Below are positions 1-9,940 of a stretch of 64,000 nucleotides of DNA, in pieces. This DNA is from Salinispora vitiensis (GTDB taxonomy: Bacteria > Actinomycetota > Actinomycetes > Mycobacteriales > Micromonosporaceae), in contig NZ_KB900388.1 in assembly GCF_000378825.1 (NCBI RefSeq), positions 3,226,777 through 3,290,776 of the forward strand, given 5' to 3'. The position numbers and the translations under genes are program-made. Within the stretch, counting starts at the first letter, position 1. The number at the start of each line of letters is the position of its first letter. Under the pieces are notes generated by a model, which was not told the DNA's origin, did no database searches, and was given only the letters and a program-made list of their open reading frames with translations.

Positions 1-1949
1 TGCGCCTTGAGCGCCTCGTTCTCGGCGGGCGTGCGCACCGGCGGCTCGGTGGAGGGCTGACGCTTGCCGAACCCGTTGTACGGGGCCATCGGCGGGCGCT
101 TCGCCACCCGGTCGCAGATCCGGGCCATGTCGGCCGTGGAGAGGGTTTCCTTCTCCATCAGCTCGAGCACGATGTTGTCCAGGACATCGCGGTACTCGAC
201 CAGGATCTCCCAGGCCTCGTCGTGGGCCAGTTCGATCAGGGCCCGCATCTCGGCGTCGATCTCGGCGGCGACGGCGTCAGAGTAGCCCCGCTCGTTGCCC
301 ATGTTGCGGCCGAGGAACGGCTCGTCACCGCTGCTGCCGTACTTGAGCGCACCGAGCTTGGAGCTCATCCCGTACTGGGTGATCATCGCGCGGGCCAGCT
401 GGGTGGCCTTCTCGATGTCGTTGCCGGCGCCGGTGGTCGGCTCGTGGAACACCAGCTCCTCGGCGGCCCGGCCACCGAGCGCGTAGGCCAGGGTGTCGAC
501 CATCTCGGCCCGGGTCTGGGTGTACTTGTCCTCGGTCGGCAGGACCAGGGTGTGCCCCAGCGAGCGACCCCGGGACAGGATCGTCACCTTGTGCACCGGA
601 GCGGCGTGCGGCAGCGCCCAGGCGACCAGCGCGTGCCCACCCTCGTGGTACGCCGTGATCTTCTTTTCGTTGTCACTCATCACCCGGGTACGGCGCTGGG
701 GGCCGGCGATCACCCGGTCGATGGACTCTTCCAGGGAGTCATCGGTGATCGCCCGCTTGTCCCGGCGCGCGGTGAGCAGCGCAGCCTCGTTGATCACGTT
801 GGCCAGGTCGGCGCCACTGAAGCCGGGGGTACGCCGCGCCACCGCGTCGAGGTCGACGTCGGGGGTGAACGGCTTGCCCTTGGCGTGCACCCGCAGGATC
901 GCCTTCCGGCCCTCCATGTCCGGCGCGTCCACCGGGATCTGCCGGTCGAAGCGGCCCGGCCGCAGCAGCGCCGGGTCGAGGATGTCCGGCCGGTTGGTGG
1001 CGGCGATCAGGATGACACCGCCCTTGGTGTCGAAGCCGTCCATCTCGACGAGGAGCTGGTTGAGGGTCTGCTCCCGCTCGTCGTGACCGCCACCCATGCC
1101 GGCGCCCCGGTGCCGACCGACCGCGTCGATCTCGTCCACGAAGACGATCGCCGGAGCGTTCGTCTTGGCCTGCTCGAAGAGGTCCCGGACCCGGCTGGCG
1201 CCGACACCGACGAACATCTCGACGAAGTCCGAGCCGGAGATGGAGTAGAAGGGCACCCCGGCCTCGCCGGCGACCGCGCGGGCCAGCAGGGTCTTACCGG
1301 TGCCGGGCGGGCCGAAGAGCAGCACACCCTTCGGGATCTTGGCGCCGAGCGCCTGGTACTTCGCCGGGTTCTGCAGGAAGTCCTTGATCTCGTGCAGCTC
1401 TTCGACGGCCTCTTCGGAGCCCGCCACGTCGGCGAAGGTCGTCTTCGGCGTGTCCTTGGTGATCATCTTGGCCTTGGACTTGCCGAAGTTGAGCACCCGG
1501 GAGCCGCCGCCCTGCATCTGCGACATGAAGAACACCAGCAGGGCCACCAGCAGCAGGATGGGAAGCAGACTGACCAGCAGGGTCGTCCAGATGCTGTCGC
1601 TGGAGACGTCGGTGTCGACCGGGCCGGTGACGCGGTTGTTCGCCTCGGCCTCGAGGACGTCGTTCCAGATCTGGTCGCCGGACTCGTACGGGAACTGCGC
1701 CTCGATCTGATCGGTGGTGGTGTCACCGAACTTGGCCGGCTCGGCCAACTTCAGCTGGAGCGTCTGCTCCTTGTCGGCGAAGACGACCTCCTCGATGCCA
1801 CCCTTTTCGTTGAGCTGCTCCAGCGCAACGGAGGTTTCCACCTCGTGGTACTCGGGCTCATTGAAGGCGAATTGATAGAGAAAAAAGGCGCCGAGGCCGA
1901 CCAGGAGGACCCAGACCAACGGTCGGCGGAAGAAACGCGTACGTTCCAT
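1..1949 (-). CDS. ftsH: ATP-dependent zinc metalloprotease FtsH (C-terminus beyond the left window edge)
   Basis: Membrane-anchored AAA+ protease that extracts and degrades membrane and misfolded proteins. The 649 residues in the window show an N-terminal membrane helix (about 9-27), an extracytoplasmic segment, a second helix (about 120-141), the AAA module with Walker A GPPGTGKT near 211 and Walker B VFVDEID, an arginine-finger SRH region, and the zinc site HEGGH near 434. The C-terminal tail is cut at the window edge. The start is uncertain. ATG at 1949 gives the family-typical [10 protein letters not shown], but the only strong ribosome site, AGGAGG at 1979-1984, is 29 bases upstream and better suits an in-frame TTG at 1967 that would add six residues. 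It matches Rv3610c in the M. tuberculosis order. Confidence 0.97.
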   Translation of the reverse strand, partial: MERTRFFRRPLVWVLLVGLGAFFLYQFAFNEPEYHEVETSVALEQLNEKGGIEEVVFADKEQTLQLKLAEPAKFGDTTTDQIEAQFPYESGDQIWNDVLEAEANNRVTGPVDTDVSSDSIWTTLLVSLLPILLLVALLVFFMSQMQGGGSRVLNFGKSKAKMITKDTPKTTFADVAGSEEAVEELHEIKDFLQNPAKYQALGAKIPKGVLLFGPPGTGKTLLARAVAGEAGVPFYSISGSDFVEMFVGVGASRVRDLFEQAKTNAPAIVFVDEIDAVGRHRGAGMGGGHDEREQTLNQLLVEMDGFDTKGGVILIAATNRPDILDPALLRPGRFDRQIPVDAPDMEGRKAILRVHAKGKPFTPDVDLDAVARRTPGFSGADLANVINEAALLTARRDKRAITDDSLEESIDRVIAGPQRRTRVMSDNEKKITAYHEGGHALVAWALPHAAPVHKVTILSRGRSLGHTLVLPTEDKYTQTRAEMVDTLAYALGGRAAEELVFHEPTTGAGNDIEKATQLARAMITQYGMSSKLGALKYGSSGDEPFLGRNMGNERGYSDAVAAEIDAEMRALIELAHDEAWEILVEYRDVLDNIVLELMEKETLSTADMARICDRVAKRPPMAPYNGFGKRQPSTEPPVRTPAENEALKA

Positions 1950-2304
1950 ACTATTGTCGAGCGCCAAGACGCTCGCATCCTCCTGATCGACGTCCGGACC
2001 GTCTGAATAGTGTCGCCGCCAGCGTGGCGGCTGAGCCGCCGTGCGGGCCGGTCTGACCCCCGGGGCACCACATCGCGCCACGGTCACTCGACGGTACACC
2101 GTTAGCGCCGCATGCGAGCACGCCAGCCCAGCACTTACGCGTAGGGCGAACCGGATCCCGCCGGCGGGACGCGAGCTCCGCACCCGCCACCCAACCGCCC
2201 GGTCTCGCGGTTACGGAGGTCAGGCCTGGAGATTACCTCCACGCCACCGGCCCCAACCCTAGTCCGTCCGGCTGAGAGTCCGCTGAGCGTCAAAGCAAGC
2301 GCTC
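1950..2304. other. Gene-free stretch between hpt and ftsH
   Basis: No credible gene is seen here; the open frames are weak shadows. It should hold the ftsH promoter, because hpt and ftsH both read leftward and are 355 bases apart. Visible elements are AGGAGG (minus strand, 1979-1984), a GC-rich hairpin-like run around 2014-2040, and a short inverted repeat GGAGGT/ACCTCC at 2215-2220 and 2235-2240 around the palindrome CAGGCCTG. None could be assigned a function. Confidence 0.5.
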
Positions 2305-2877
2305 CTACCGGGCATAGACCTCAGGTCGGAGTACGCCGACGAAGGGCAACTCCCGGTAGCGCTCCCCGAAGTCGAGCCCGTAGCCGACGACGAACTCGGT
2401 CGGGATGTCGAAGCCGACGTACTTGACCGCGACCGGCACCTTCACCGCCTCCGGCTTGCGGAACAGCGCGACCACCTCGACGCTCGCCGCCGAGCGGGAC
2501 TCCAGATAGCGCAGCAGCCAGGAGAGGGTCAGCCCGGAGTCGACGATGTCCTCCACCACGACCACATGCCGGCCGGCGATGTCCCGGTCCAAGTCCTTGA
2601 GGATCCGCACCACACCGGAGGAGGTGGTGCCCTGCCCGTACGAGGAGATCGCCATGAACTCCAGCTCCGCCGGGGGGCCCTGCCGGCCCAGCGCCCGGGC
2701 GAAGTCGGCCATGAACATCACCGCGCCCTTGAGGACACAGACGAGTAGCAGCCCGTCCTCGACGTCGGCGTAGTCCGCCGAGATCTGCTTGGCCAACTCC
2801 GCCGTCTTGTCGCGGATCTGCGCCTCCGAAATGATCACGTGGTCGATGTCGGCGTCGTACCAAGAGCCGTCAGCCAT
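2305..2877 (-). CDS. hpt: Hypoxanthine phosphoribosyltransferase
   Basis: Purine salvage enzyme that transfers phosphoribose from PRPP to hypoxanthine or guanine in the cytoplasm. It is 190 residues, normal for the bacterial family. The PRPP-binding motif VVVVEDIVDSGLT lies at about 105-117 and the chain ends in the conserved DFGERYRELPFVGVL region. The frame is open further upstream, but ATG at 2877 gives the family-standard N-terminus. It lies downstream of tilS on the same strand (136-base gap), the common tilS-hpt pairing, and corresponds to Rv3624c. Confidence 0.96.
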   Translation of the reverse strand: MADGSWYDADIDHVIISEAQIRDKTAELAKQISADYADVEDGLLLVCVLKGAVMFMADFARALGRQGPPAELEFMAISSYGQGTTSSGVVRILKDLDRDIAGRHVVVVEDIVDSGLTLSWLLRYLESRSAASVEVVALFRKPEAVKVPVAVKYVGFDIPTEFVVGYGLDFGERYRELPFVGVLRPEVYAR

Positions 2878-3013
2878 GACTCCTAGCCTGCCGTACGTCC
2901 GATGGTCTCCGTCGGCGGGGCCGCTCCTTTTATCCGACCCAGGCCGGGTTTCTCCGCAAAGACCAGCAAACGGGACCGATCCGCGCCCCCGCTGACCAGC
3001 GAACTCCCTCCGG

Positions 3014-4015
3014 TCACACCGCCGCGGCCGAGTCGACGGCGGCGAGCCGACCCGCCCGCCGGAGCACCCGAAGCCCGCCCGGCAGGTACGCCGCCCCCTG
3101 CCCGCGCCAGTCGGTGACCAGCGCCTCCAACGCGCCCACATGCCGGTGCGACAGGGCTGCGGGGCGAGCCCCCAACTCCCGGGCCCAGGCATGCAACACC
3201 CGTCCCCGGATCGCCGGCGCCAGCTCCGCGAGCCCGGCCACCCAGAGACCGCCCTCCGGGTGTCGCACCCCGTCCAGCGCGGCGCCGGCCTGCTCGTCCA
3301 GCGCCGCCGTGTCGACGGCGACCAGCCGGGCGGTACGGGCCAGGTTGTCCAGCACCGCCGGGCCGAGCGCCCGCACCAGCACCGGCAGCACCTCGGCCCG
3401 AACCCGGGCCCGAGCGTACGCCGGGTCCGCGTTGTGCGGGTCCACCCAGGGTTCGAGCCCCAGCGCCGTACAGGCCGCCCGGGTCTGCTCCCGACTCACC
3501 TCCAGCAGCGGACGCAGCAGCGCCACCGAGCCGAGCTGCCGCCGGGCCGGCATCCCGGACAGCCCGCGCGGGCCGGCGCCGCGCGCCAACGCCAACAGCA
3601 CCGTCTCCGCCTGGTCGTCGCGGGTGTGTCCGGTCAGCAGCGCCACCGCCCCAAACCCATCGGCCACCTCGGTCAACGCCCGGTAGCGGGCTGCCCGGGC
3701 CGCGGCCTCCGGGCCACCGGGCTGGCCGGACACGTCAACCCGGACCGCCGCGACGGGGGCGAGGCCGGTCTCCCGGGCCCAGGCGGCCACCGCCGCCGCC
3801 CGCCGCGCGGAGCCCTCCTGCAGGCCGTGGTCAACGGTGACCAGACCGGCGGAGAGCCCGAGTCGGGGTGCCACGAAGGCGGTCGCGGCGGCGAGAGCGA
3901 GCGAGTCGGCTCCCCCGGAACAGGCCACCAGGACCGGCCCCGGACCGGGTAGCTCGGCCAGCGCGTGCCGGATCGCGCGGCGGATCGCGGCGACCGGCGG
4001 GGCGAGTGCGGCCAC
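3014..4015 (-). CDS. tilS: tRNA(Ile)-lysidine synthetase TilS
   Basis: Adds lysine to C34 of the CAU-anticodon isoleucine tRNA so that it reads AUA. It is 333 residues with the PP-loop signature SGGADS at 33-38, followed by the GHTRDDQAET segment conserved in TilS. The length is typical of the compact actinobacterial form without a long C-terminal domain. The start is GTG, 10 bases after the stop of the DUF2342 gene, so the two are probably cotranscribed, with hpt further down. It matches Rv3625c. Confidence 0.95.
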   Translation of the reverse strand: MAALAPPVAAIRRAIRHALAELPGPGPVLVACSGGADSLALAAATAFVAPRLGLSAGLVTVDHGLQEGSARRAAAVAAWARETGLAPVAAVRVDVSGQPGGPEAAARAARYRALTEVADGFGAVALLTGHTRDDQAETVLLALARGAGPRGLSGMPARRQLGSVALLRPLLEVSREQTRAACTALGLEPWVDPHNADPAYARARVRAEVLPVLVRALGPAVLDNLARTARLVAVDTAALDEQAGAALDGVRHPEGGLWVAGLAELAPAIRGRVLHAWARELGARPAALSHRHVGALEALVTDWRGQGAAYLPGGLRVLRRAGRLAAVDSAAAV

Positions 4016-4025
4016 GGGTCGTCGG

Positions 4026-5096
4026 TCAGTCGCCGGCCGGAAGCGAACCGGCGGGCCCGTGCACCCGGGCCACCCAGGCGTCCGGATCGCTGAGCTCGGC
4101 GAGCCGGGGCAAGGTCAGCGGTGAGGCGAAGACCCGGTTGAACCCCGCCATGCCGACCCGCTCGACGACACCGTGCACGAACCGCCGCCCTTCGGCGTAC
4201 TGGCGCAGCTTGACCTCCACCCCGAGCAGCCGACGGAGCGTCTTCTCCACCGGGTTGCCCGACTCCCGACGGCGGTTGAACGACGCCCGGATCCGCTCCA
4301 CGCTCGGGATCACCTGCGGCCCCACGCCATCCATCACGAACTCGGCGTGCCCTTCGAGCAACGTCATCAGCGCGGTGAGCCGGTCCAGCACCGCCTTCTG
4401 GGCCGGGGTCTGGACGATGTCCAGGACGCTGGTCTGACCGGTCGGCTCCCGTACCGCATCGGCGAGGAGGGCGACGCCGCGACGCAGCCGCTCGACTAGG
4501 GGGTCGGCGCCGCTGTTGGAGGCATCCACGAACGCCTGCACCTCGCCGAGAAAGTACGCCCGGAGCCACGGCACCGCGGTGAACTGGGTGCGGTGGGTGA
4601 CCTCGTGCAGACAGACCCAGAGCCGAAAGTCGCGAGGATCGGCCGCCAGCTTCCGCTCCACCTCGACGATGTTCGGCGCGATCAGCAGTAGCTGGCCCGG
4701 TTCGCCGGAGAAGACCTCGTACTGGCCGAGGACCCGGCCGGAGAGGTACGCCAACACCGTGCCGGCCTGCACGCCGGTGATCCGCGAACCGATCGCCTCG
4801 GTCAACACACCGGGCTGCTTGTCTCCCGCCAGGCGACCGACCAGCGGGCCGATGACCTCGCGGAGACCGGCGATGTTGGTCGCCGCCCAGTCTCGCCGGT
4901 CCACCACCTGCACCGGCGGGTGCGACACCTGCGATCGCAGCCCGGTGAAGTCGCCGACGTGCTCGGCCGCCTCGTCGGTCAGCCGTCGCAGCTCACCGAC
5001 CACCTCCGTGGCCTCGACATAGGAGACGCGCGGGCCCGTCTTGCCGAGCGTCCCCGCGGTCGCTGCGGCCAGATCCCAGTCCACGAACTGCGCCAT
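4026..5096 (-). CDS. DUF2342 family zinc-dependent metalloprotease-like protein
   Basis: A conserved actinobacterial protein sometimes labelled zinc-dependent metalloprotease or coenzyme F420-associated hydrolase; its substrate is unknown. From ATG at 5096 it is 356 residues and contains the zinc-binding HEVTH at 164-168 in a mainly helical protein without a signal peptide. The frame extends upstream to 5222, but that extension is low-complexity and lies beyond the natural MAQFVDWDLA start. It heads the leftward tilS-hpt cluster, as Rv3626c does in mycobacteria. Function should not be inferred beyond a probable metallopeptidase. Confidence 0.9.
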   Translation of the reverse strand: MAQFVDWDLAAATAGTLGKTGPRVSYVEATEVVGELRRLTDEAAEHVGDFTGLRSQVSHPPVQVVDRRDWAATNIAGLREVIGPLVGRLAGDKQPGVLTEAIGSRITGVQAGTVLAYLSGRVLGQYEVFSGEPGQLLLIAPNIVEVERKLAADPRDFRLWVCLHEVTHRTQFTAVPWLRAYFLGEVQAFVDASNSGADPLVERLRRGVALLADAVREPTGQTSVLDIVQTPAQKAVLDRLTALMTLLEGHAEFVMDGVGPQVIPSVERIRASFNRRRESGNPVEKTLRRLLGVEVKLRQYAEGRRFVHGVVERVGMAGFNRVFASPLTLPRLAELSDPDAWVARVHGPAGSLPAGD

Positions 5097-5208
5097 GGGC
5101 CCACCGTACCCGCGCGGTCGCCCCCCGGTCGGGGCCACGACGTCCCGGCCGGGCCCCGATCCCCACCGCGCCCCTCCGCCCTCCACGTCGGAGCGCACCC
5201 GGCTGGGC

Positions 5209-6984
5209 TCAGCGGCAGCCACAGGAGGCGAGGGCCGCGGCGATCCGGTCCAACGTCATCCGGGCCGCCGTCAGCCCGTCGCCGGGCGCCTGGTCGGTGA
5301 GCACCGCGAAGGTGAGCAGGCGCCCGTCGGCGGTGGTCACCAGGCCGGCGATCGCGTGCACCCCGGTCAGCGTGCCGGTCTTGGCACGGACCATTCCGGC
5401 GCCGGCCTGCGCCGCGACATCGGTGTAGCGGCCGGCGAGGGTACCCGACCAGGCGGCGACCGGCAGGCCCCCGAAGAGTGTCGCCAGCTCCGGACGGCTC
5501 CCGTCGGCGGCGAGCCGAATCAGGTCGGTGAGCAGCGCCGGACTGATCTGGTTGGCACGGGACAGGCCGCTGCCGTCGGCGAGTGTGAGCGCGTCGACCG
5601 GCAGCCCCAGCTCCCCCGCGACCGCCTCCATCGACTCCCCCGCACCGGAGAACGACGCCGGCTGCCCCCGGGCCAGGGCCACCTGCCGGGCCAGCGCCTC
5701 GGCCACCACGTTGTCGCTGTCAGCGATCATGATGTCGACCAGTCGCACCATCGGCAGCGACTGCACCACGCCCAACTCGGCGCCCGGCGTACCCGCCGTC
5801 GCATCCGCACCGGCCTCGGGTGCCCGCCCCCGCTCGACCGCGTCCGTCGGTACGCCCAGCAGCCGGGCGAACGCCTCGCCGGCGTACAGGTCCGGCTCCG
5901 GTACCCGTTCGGCGGCGTGGACGCCGTCGTCGTGGTCCCGCTTCGCCTGCTCCAGGTCACCGCGGGCACCGTCGGTCATCAGCGCGGTAATCGCTGAGCC
6001 GTACCCGCCGGTGGGAATGTCGTCGTCCCAGCCGGGCGCGTGCACCGGCCCGGAGTACAGCGAGGAGTCGACGACGACCCGTGCCGGGGCGACGTCGCCG
6101 AGTGCGGCCTTCACCTGCGTGGCCAGCTCGTCAAGGCGCGCCGCTCCCGGATAGAAACCGGTGCCGTCGACGGCGAGTGTCGGGTCGCCCCCGCCGATGA
6201 GCACGACCTCACCGGGAGCCGCACCAGCGACAGCCCGGGTGGGGATCCGGTGCCCCGAGCCGCGCGCGGCCAGCACGGTCGCGGCGGTGACCAGCTTGGT
6301 CACGGAGGCGGGTACGGTGCCCTCGGCAGCACCCCGGTCATACAGGACCGACCCGGTCGCGACATCGGCGACCGAGACGTTGACCACCTCACCCAACGCG
6401 GCGGAGCTGACCAGCGGGTCGAGCGCGGCACGCACCCCGGCGGCGGCGGGTTCGAGCGCGTTCCCGTCCGCCTCGGCCAACACCGCCGGCGGCGGCTCCG
6501 CGGCGGCGTCACCGGCGCGCCACTCGGCTGCCGGGCCCGGCCGTGTCACGGCAACCCCGACCGCGGCCAGCGCGAGGAGCAGCACCGCGGCCAGCACGGC
6601 CGGCAACAGCCAACGCCGGGGCCGGCCGGGCGAGGTCGAGCCGGACGGTACGGGGGCGCGAGTGCCGCCGCCGTCCGCGGACTCACCCGGCTTCGGAGCG
6701 GGTTCATCGGATTCTCCGGGGGCCGAGGGAGCAGCGGCATAGCCGCCGTTGTCGGAAGCCACCGATGGCGGTCCGGCCGGGCCGGGGCGATCCGGGGGCG
6801 TTCCCGGCGGCGACCCGGCGGGAGGTCGATGATCAAGGTGGGCATCCGGTACCGGTACCCGCCCGACCGCACCGCCGCGAGCAGATCTGCCGGTCTCCCG
6901 TCCAGTACTCTGCTCCGGACGGTAGTGTGAATCTTCCCTCCCCACGGCCCCCTCCTCGCCCCGCGGAACCTGCTTGGGTGACAC
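5209..6984 (-). CDS. dacB: D-alanyl-D-alanine carboxypeptidase/endopeptidase, PBP4 (peptidase S13) family
   Basis: Trims or cleaves peptidoglycan stem peptides outside the membrane. It is 591 residues: a proline-rich cytoplasmic stretch (1-122), one membrane helix (about 124-146), then the S13 penicillin-binding domain. Active-site motifs are SVTK (227-230), SDN within MIADSDNVV, and KTG within [10 protein letters not shown]. The annotated start is GTG at 6984; an internal GTG near 6945 would shorten only the disordered tail. It is divergent from ppa across a 110-base intergenic region, exactly as Rv3627c and Rv3628 are. Low-molecular-mass PBPs usually have a cleaved signal peptide, so the long cytoplasmic tail with a membrane anchor is an actinobacterial feature. 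Confidence 0.95.
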   Translation of the reverse strand: MSPKQVPRGEEGAVGREDSHYRPEQSTGRETGRSARGGAVGRVPVPDAHLDHRPPAGSPPGTPPDRPGPAGPPSVASDNGGYAAAPSAPGESDEPAPKPGESADGGGTRAPVPSGSTSPGRPRRWLLPAVLAAVLLLALAAVGVAVTRPGPAAEWRAGDAAAEPPPAVLAEADGNALEPAAAGVRAALDPLVSSAALGEVVNVSVADVATGSVLYDRGAAEGTVPASVTKLVTAATVLAARGSGHRIPTRAVAGAAPGEVVLIGGGDPTLAVDGTGFYPGAARLDELATQVKAALGDVAPARVVVDSSLYSGPVHAPGWDDDIPTGGYGSAITALMTDGARGDLEQAKRDHDDGVHAAERVPEPDLYAGEAFARLLGVPTDAVERGRAPEAGADATAGTPGAELGVVQSLPMVRLVDIMIADSDNVVAEALARQVALARGQPASFSGAGESMEAVAGELGLPVDALTLADGSGLSRANQISPALLTDLIRLAADGSRPELATLFGGLPVAAWSGTLAGRYTDVAAQAGAGMVRAKTGTLTGVHAIAGLVTTADGRLLTFAVLTDQAPGDGLTAARMTLDRIAAALASCGCR

Positions 6985-7094
6985 TACTTCGGTCCGAAGA
7001 CTATGCGGACACCGGACCGTCGGGCGGGAGTTCCGCCTGTCCGGCGACGGACACCGCCGGTCAATGCCAGCGTGGGCAGACGAGGAGCGTGCAG

Positions 7095-7601
7095 ATGGAT
7101 TTCGACGTCACGGTTGAGATCCCGAAGGGTCACCGCAACAAGTACGAGGTTGACCACGTGACCGGTCGGATCCGGCTGGACCGTACCCTCTTCACCTCCA
7201 CGCAGTACCCCGCCGACTACGGCTTCATCGAGGGCACCCTGGGCGAGGACGGCGACCCGCTGGACGCCCTGGTGCTGGTCCCGGAGCCGACCTTCCCGGG
7301 CTGCCTGATCCGGTGCCGCACCATCGGCATGTTCCGGATGACCGACGAGAAGGGTGGCGACGACAAGGTTCTCTGCGTCCCGTACGAGGACCCGCGTCAG
7401 GAGCACCTCCGCGACATCCACCACCTCGGCGAGTTCGACCGCCTGGAGATCCAGCACTTCTTCGAGGTGTACAAGGACCTCGAGCCCGGCAAGTCCGTCG
7501 AGGGCGCCACCTGGGTGGGCCGGCAGGAGGCCGAGGAGGAGATCGTCGCGTCGATCCGGCGTGGCCGGGAGGCCGAGGAGCACGGCGACTCCGCACACTG
7601 A
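7095..7601 (+). CDS. ppa: Inorganic pyrophosphatase
   Basis: Family I soluble pyrophosphatase that hydrolyses PPi and so pulls biosynthetic reactions forward. It is 168 residues with the metal-binding DGDPLDAL motif (52-59), the conserved [11 protein letters not shown] segment and the C-terminal helix ending in an acidic tail. An in-frame GTG lies six bases before the chosen ATG and could also serve; the protein would differ by two residues. It is followed by a strong hairpin terminator. It matches Rv3628. Confidence 0.97.
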   Translation: MDFDVTVEIPKGHRNKYEVDHVTGRIRLDRTLFTSTQYPADYGFIEGTLGEDGDPLDALVLVPEPTFPGCLIRCRTIGMFRMTDEKGGDDKVLCVPYEDPRQEHLRDIHHLGEFDRLEIQHFFEVYKDLEPGKSVEGATWVGRQEAEEEIVASIRRGREAEEHGDSAH

Positions 7602-7615
7602 CCCAAGACACCGGC

Positions 7616-7649
7616 GGGCCGGGGGCGCTCAACGAGCAGCCCCCGGGCC
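7616..7649 (+). terminator. Probable intrinsic terminator after ppa
   Basis: Arms 7616-7626 and 7639-7649 pair at 10 of 11 positions, built around CCGGGGGC/GCCCCCGG, with a 12-base loop. It lies 15 bases after the ppa stop. As is common in high-GC actinobacteria there is no long T run. Confidence 0.7.
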
Positions 7650-7886
7650 TGTTCGTACCGGTTGAACCCGCCCGGCGACCGAGACCACCGGGGCAGCGAT
7701 GGCCAGCTCGGCGCGCCTCGGCCCGTCGTCACCGGTGCTACCCGTCGCCTCCGGCAGCAACTTCTGACCTCGGCTCGCCAGCTGCCGCCGCCATGTCCGA
7801 GGGCGCCGGTTACACCATCGGGGCCGCGGGAACCGTTATTCTCCGAACGTTATGACTAGGTGGGTCGAACGCGAGGGGTTCAGGAC

Positions 7887-9203
7887 GTGATCGGGGTACG
7901 GCGTGGTAGCAGGTCCGCCGCCCGGCGGGGGGCCGCCGGGCGCGTGTTGCGCTCGCTGACGTCGGCCGCCCTCGTCGTGCCGGTCGCCGCCGTCGTGCCG
8001 GTCGCCGCCGTCGTGCCGGTCGCCGCCGTCGCGCCGGGCGCCGCCGTGGGCCCCGGCCAGTCGGCCAGCAGGGCCCTGGTGGAGCTGACCGAGAGCTCCG
8101 CCGACCAGGTTCGCGACGACCAGTGGCAGCTGGATATGTTGCGCGCCAGCACGGCGTGGCGCCACTCGACCGGGGCCGGGGTGGTGGTGGCGGTCATCGA
8201 CTCCGGTGTGGATGGCGCACATCCGGACCTGGCTGGACGGGTGCTACCCGGTCTCGACCTGGTCGGGTCCTCGCCCACCGCCGACCCGGATCCGGTGGGC
8301 CACGGTACGGCGGTGGCCGGGTTGATCGCGGGTCGCCACGACGACAGCAGCGGAGTGGTGGGCCTCGCACCCGACGCCCGGATCCTGCCGGTACGGGTCC
8401 TGGACGCGGAGAACCGCTACGACAACGCGTTGATCGTGGCGAACGGCGTCCGGTGGGCCGTTGACAACGGCGCCCGGGTGATCAACCTGTCGCTCGGCGG
8501 CAGCAGCGCCAGCCCGGCGCTGGCCGCCGCACTGGACTACGCGTTCGCCCGGGACGTGGTGGTCGTCGCCTGCACCGGCAACGAGAGCGCCTCGAACTCC
8601 AGCACGGTCTGGTACCCGGCCCGGGAGCCGGGGGTGGTCGCGGTCTCCGGGCTGGACCAGGAGGGTGAGAAGCTCTGGTCCGGTGCGATCACCGGCCGGG
8701 AGACGGTGCTCACCGCGCCCGCGACCGGCCTGGTGGGCGCGCGGCCGCCGGACGGGTACTGGCGGGTTCAGGGCACCAGCTTCGGCGCGCCACTGGTCTC
8801 GGCCACCGCCGCGTTGATTCGCGCCCGCTATCCAGAGATGCCCGCCGGCGATGTGATCAATCGAATGCTGCGCACCGCTTCGGACATCGGTGCCGCCGGC
8901 CGGGACGACAGCTTCGGGTACGGGCTGGTCGACCCGGTCGCGGCGCTGACCGCCGAGGTGCAGCCGGTCGGGCTCAACCCACTGGACGACCACTCCTCGC
9001 CGGGGGTGGTCGGCTTCGGCCCGGCGCCGACCACGGCCAGCGCGGATACCGAGGGCACCGGGCTCGAATTCCTCCCGACCGTCCCGTCGGCGTCGTGGCA
9101 GCCGTGGTCGACGGGAGCTGGTGGGGGCGGCGCCACGTCGAAACGGCCGCGGTCCGGGCTGGCGGGTCCATCGGACCGGATTGCCCGCTGGCGATCCGGG
9201 TAG
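7887..9203 (+). CDS. Secreted S8 subtilisin-type serine protease, mycosin-like
   Basis: Extracellular serine protease of 438 residues from GTG at 7887; the frame is open to 7860. The N-terminus is a basic stretch followed by a hydrophobic, alanine/valine-rich signal segment. The catalytic triad is visible as D105 in AVIDSGVDG, H139 in GHGT and S298 in GTSFGAP. Mycosins normally belong to ESX loci and end in a membrane helix; here the C-terminal 60 residues are polar and no ESX genes are nearby, so this is a free-standing relative that may be released. The signal region contains an expanded VPVAAV repeat. It is followed two bases after an SD-like sequence by the PAP2 gene and is probably cotranscribed with it. 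Confidence 0.88.
   Translation: MIGVRRGSRSAARRGAAGRVLRSLTSAALVVPVAAVVPVAAVVPVAAVAPGAAVGPGQSASRALVELTESSADQVRDDQWQLDMLRASTAWRHSTGAGVVVAVIDSGVDGAHPDLAGRVLPGLDLVGSSPTADPDPVGHGTAVAGLIAGRHDDSSGVVGLAPDARILPVRVLDAENRYDNALIVANGVRWAVDNGARVINLSLGGSSASPALAAALDYAFARDVVVVACTGNESASNSSTVWYPAREPGVVAVSGLDQEGEKLWSGAITGRETVLTAPATGLVGARPPDGYWRVQGTSFGAPLVSATAALIRARYPEMPAGDVINRMLRTASDIGAAGRDDSFGYGLVDPVAALTAEVQPVGLNPLDDHSSPGVVGFGPAPTTASADTEGTGLEFLPTVPSASWQPWSTGAGGGGATSKRPRSGLAGPSDRIARWRSG
7974..8045 (+). repeat. 18-base tandem repeat inside the S8 protease signal region
   Basis: Three perfect copies of an 18-base unit starting GTCGTGCCGGTCGCC (7974-7991, 7992-8009, 8010-8027), then one degenerate copy (8028-8045). 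Each unit encodes VVPVAA. The repeat lengthens the hydrophobic core of the leader and keeps the frame, so copy-number changes would alter leader length without frameshift. Confidence 0.9.
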
Positions 9204-9212
9204 CCGGAGGCC

Positions 9213-9935
9213 ATGTGCGCGCTCGGCCCCGGCACGGCCGCCCGGCCGTCCTGGCGCCACCGCCGCCTGCACCCCGACCACGGGCTGGGGCTGCGGCTGA
9301 CCCTCGCCGTTGTCTCCGCGTTCCTGGTGTTGGTGCCGTTCCTGCTCGCGCTGCTGGTGTTGACGTCCTGGTCGCCGTTGCGACGGCTGGATCGGGCGGT
9401 GACCGAGGCGCTCGTCGACTACGGCCTGCGGCATCCGGAATGGGCCCGGGCGCTGAACGTGTGGACCGAGGTCTTCGCGCCGATGCCGCTACGGTTGGCC
9501 GCGCTGGTGGTGGTTGGCTGGCTGGCCCGGCGCCAGGCCCGACAGCTGGCACTCTGGGTCGCCGTCACCATGACTTTCGGCGGGCTGCTGAGCCCACTGC
9601 TCAAGTTGCTCGTCGGGCGGCCCCGGCCGGAGTTCCCGGAACCGCTGGCCCAGGCGGTCGGGCTCGCCTTTCCGTCCGGGCACGCGCTGAACGCGGCGCT
9701 CGCCGCCGGTGTGCTGCTGGTGGTCTTCCGACCCGGACCGGGCCGCTCCGCGAAGCGGTACGCGATCTGGGCAGCCGCGTTTCTCCTCGCCGTGGTGACC
9801 GGGTTCAGCCGGGTGGCGCTGGGCGTGCACTGGAGCAGCGACGTGGTTGCCGGCTGGCTGCTGGGTACCGCCGTGGTGGCCGCGACCGCCGCGGTCTTCA
9901 CGGTCTGGCGGGCTACCCCACCGCACCGTCGTTGA
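9213..9935 (+). CDS. PAP2 superfamily membrane phosphatase
   Basis: Integral membrane lipid phosphatase of 240 residues with about five or six membrane helices. The three PAP2 motifs are present: KLLVGRPRP (131-139), PSGH with catalytic-type His157, and SRVALGVHWSSD (199-210) with the second histidine. The likely substrate is undecaprenyl pyrophosphate or phosphatidic acid; the sequence does not decide. It starts 9 bases after the S8 protease stop and ends 5 bases before the convergent marP stop, with no hairpin between. Confidence 0.92.
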   Translation: MCALGPGTAARPSWRHRRLHPDHGLGLRLTLAVVSAFLVLVPFLLALLVLTSWSPLRRLDRAVTEALVDYGLRHPEWARALNVWTEVFAPMPLRLAALVVVGWLARRQARQLALWVAVTMTFGGLLSPLLKLLVGRPRPEFPEPLAQAVGLAFPSGHALNAALAAGVLLVVFRPGPGRSAKRYAIWAAAFLLAVVTGFSRVALGVHWSSDVVAGWLLGTAVVAATAAVFTVWRATPPHRR

Positions 9936-9940
9936 GGCGC

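Noticed and set aside
222..2006. Long plus-strand open frame opposite ftsH
   Set aside because: It is antisense to a clear FtsH gene; high GC leaves antisense frames open. Its sequence has no recognisable family.
7829..7851. GGAAC...CGTT as an ECF-sigma promoter before the S8 protease
   Set aside because: The spacer is too short (about 15 bases) for the usual ECF promoter spacing.
7860..7886. Upstream GTG start for the S8 protease
   Set aside because: It lies only a few bases after a -10-like TATGAC; the GTG at 7887 gives a more normal signal peptide. Not excluded.
7887..9203. S8 protease as evidence of an ESX secretion locus
   Set aside because: No ESX ATPase, channel or WXG gene adjoins it; the WXG genes are 22 kb away.
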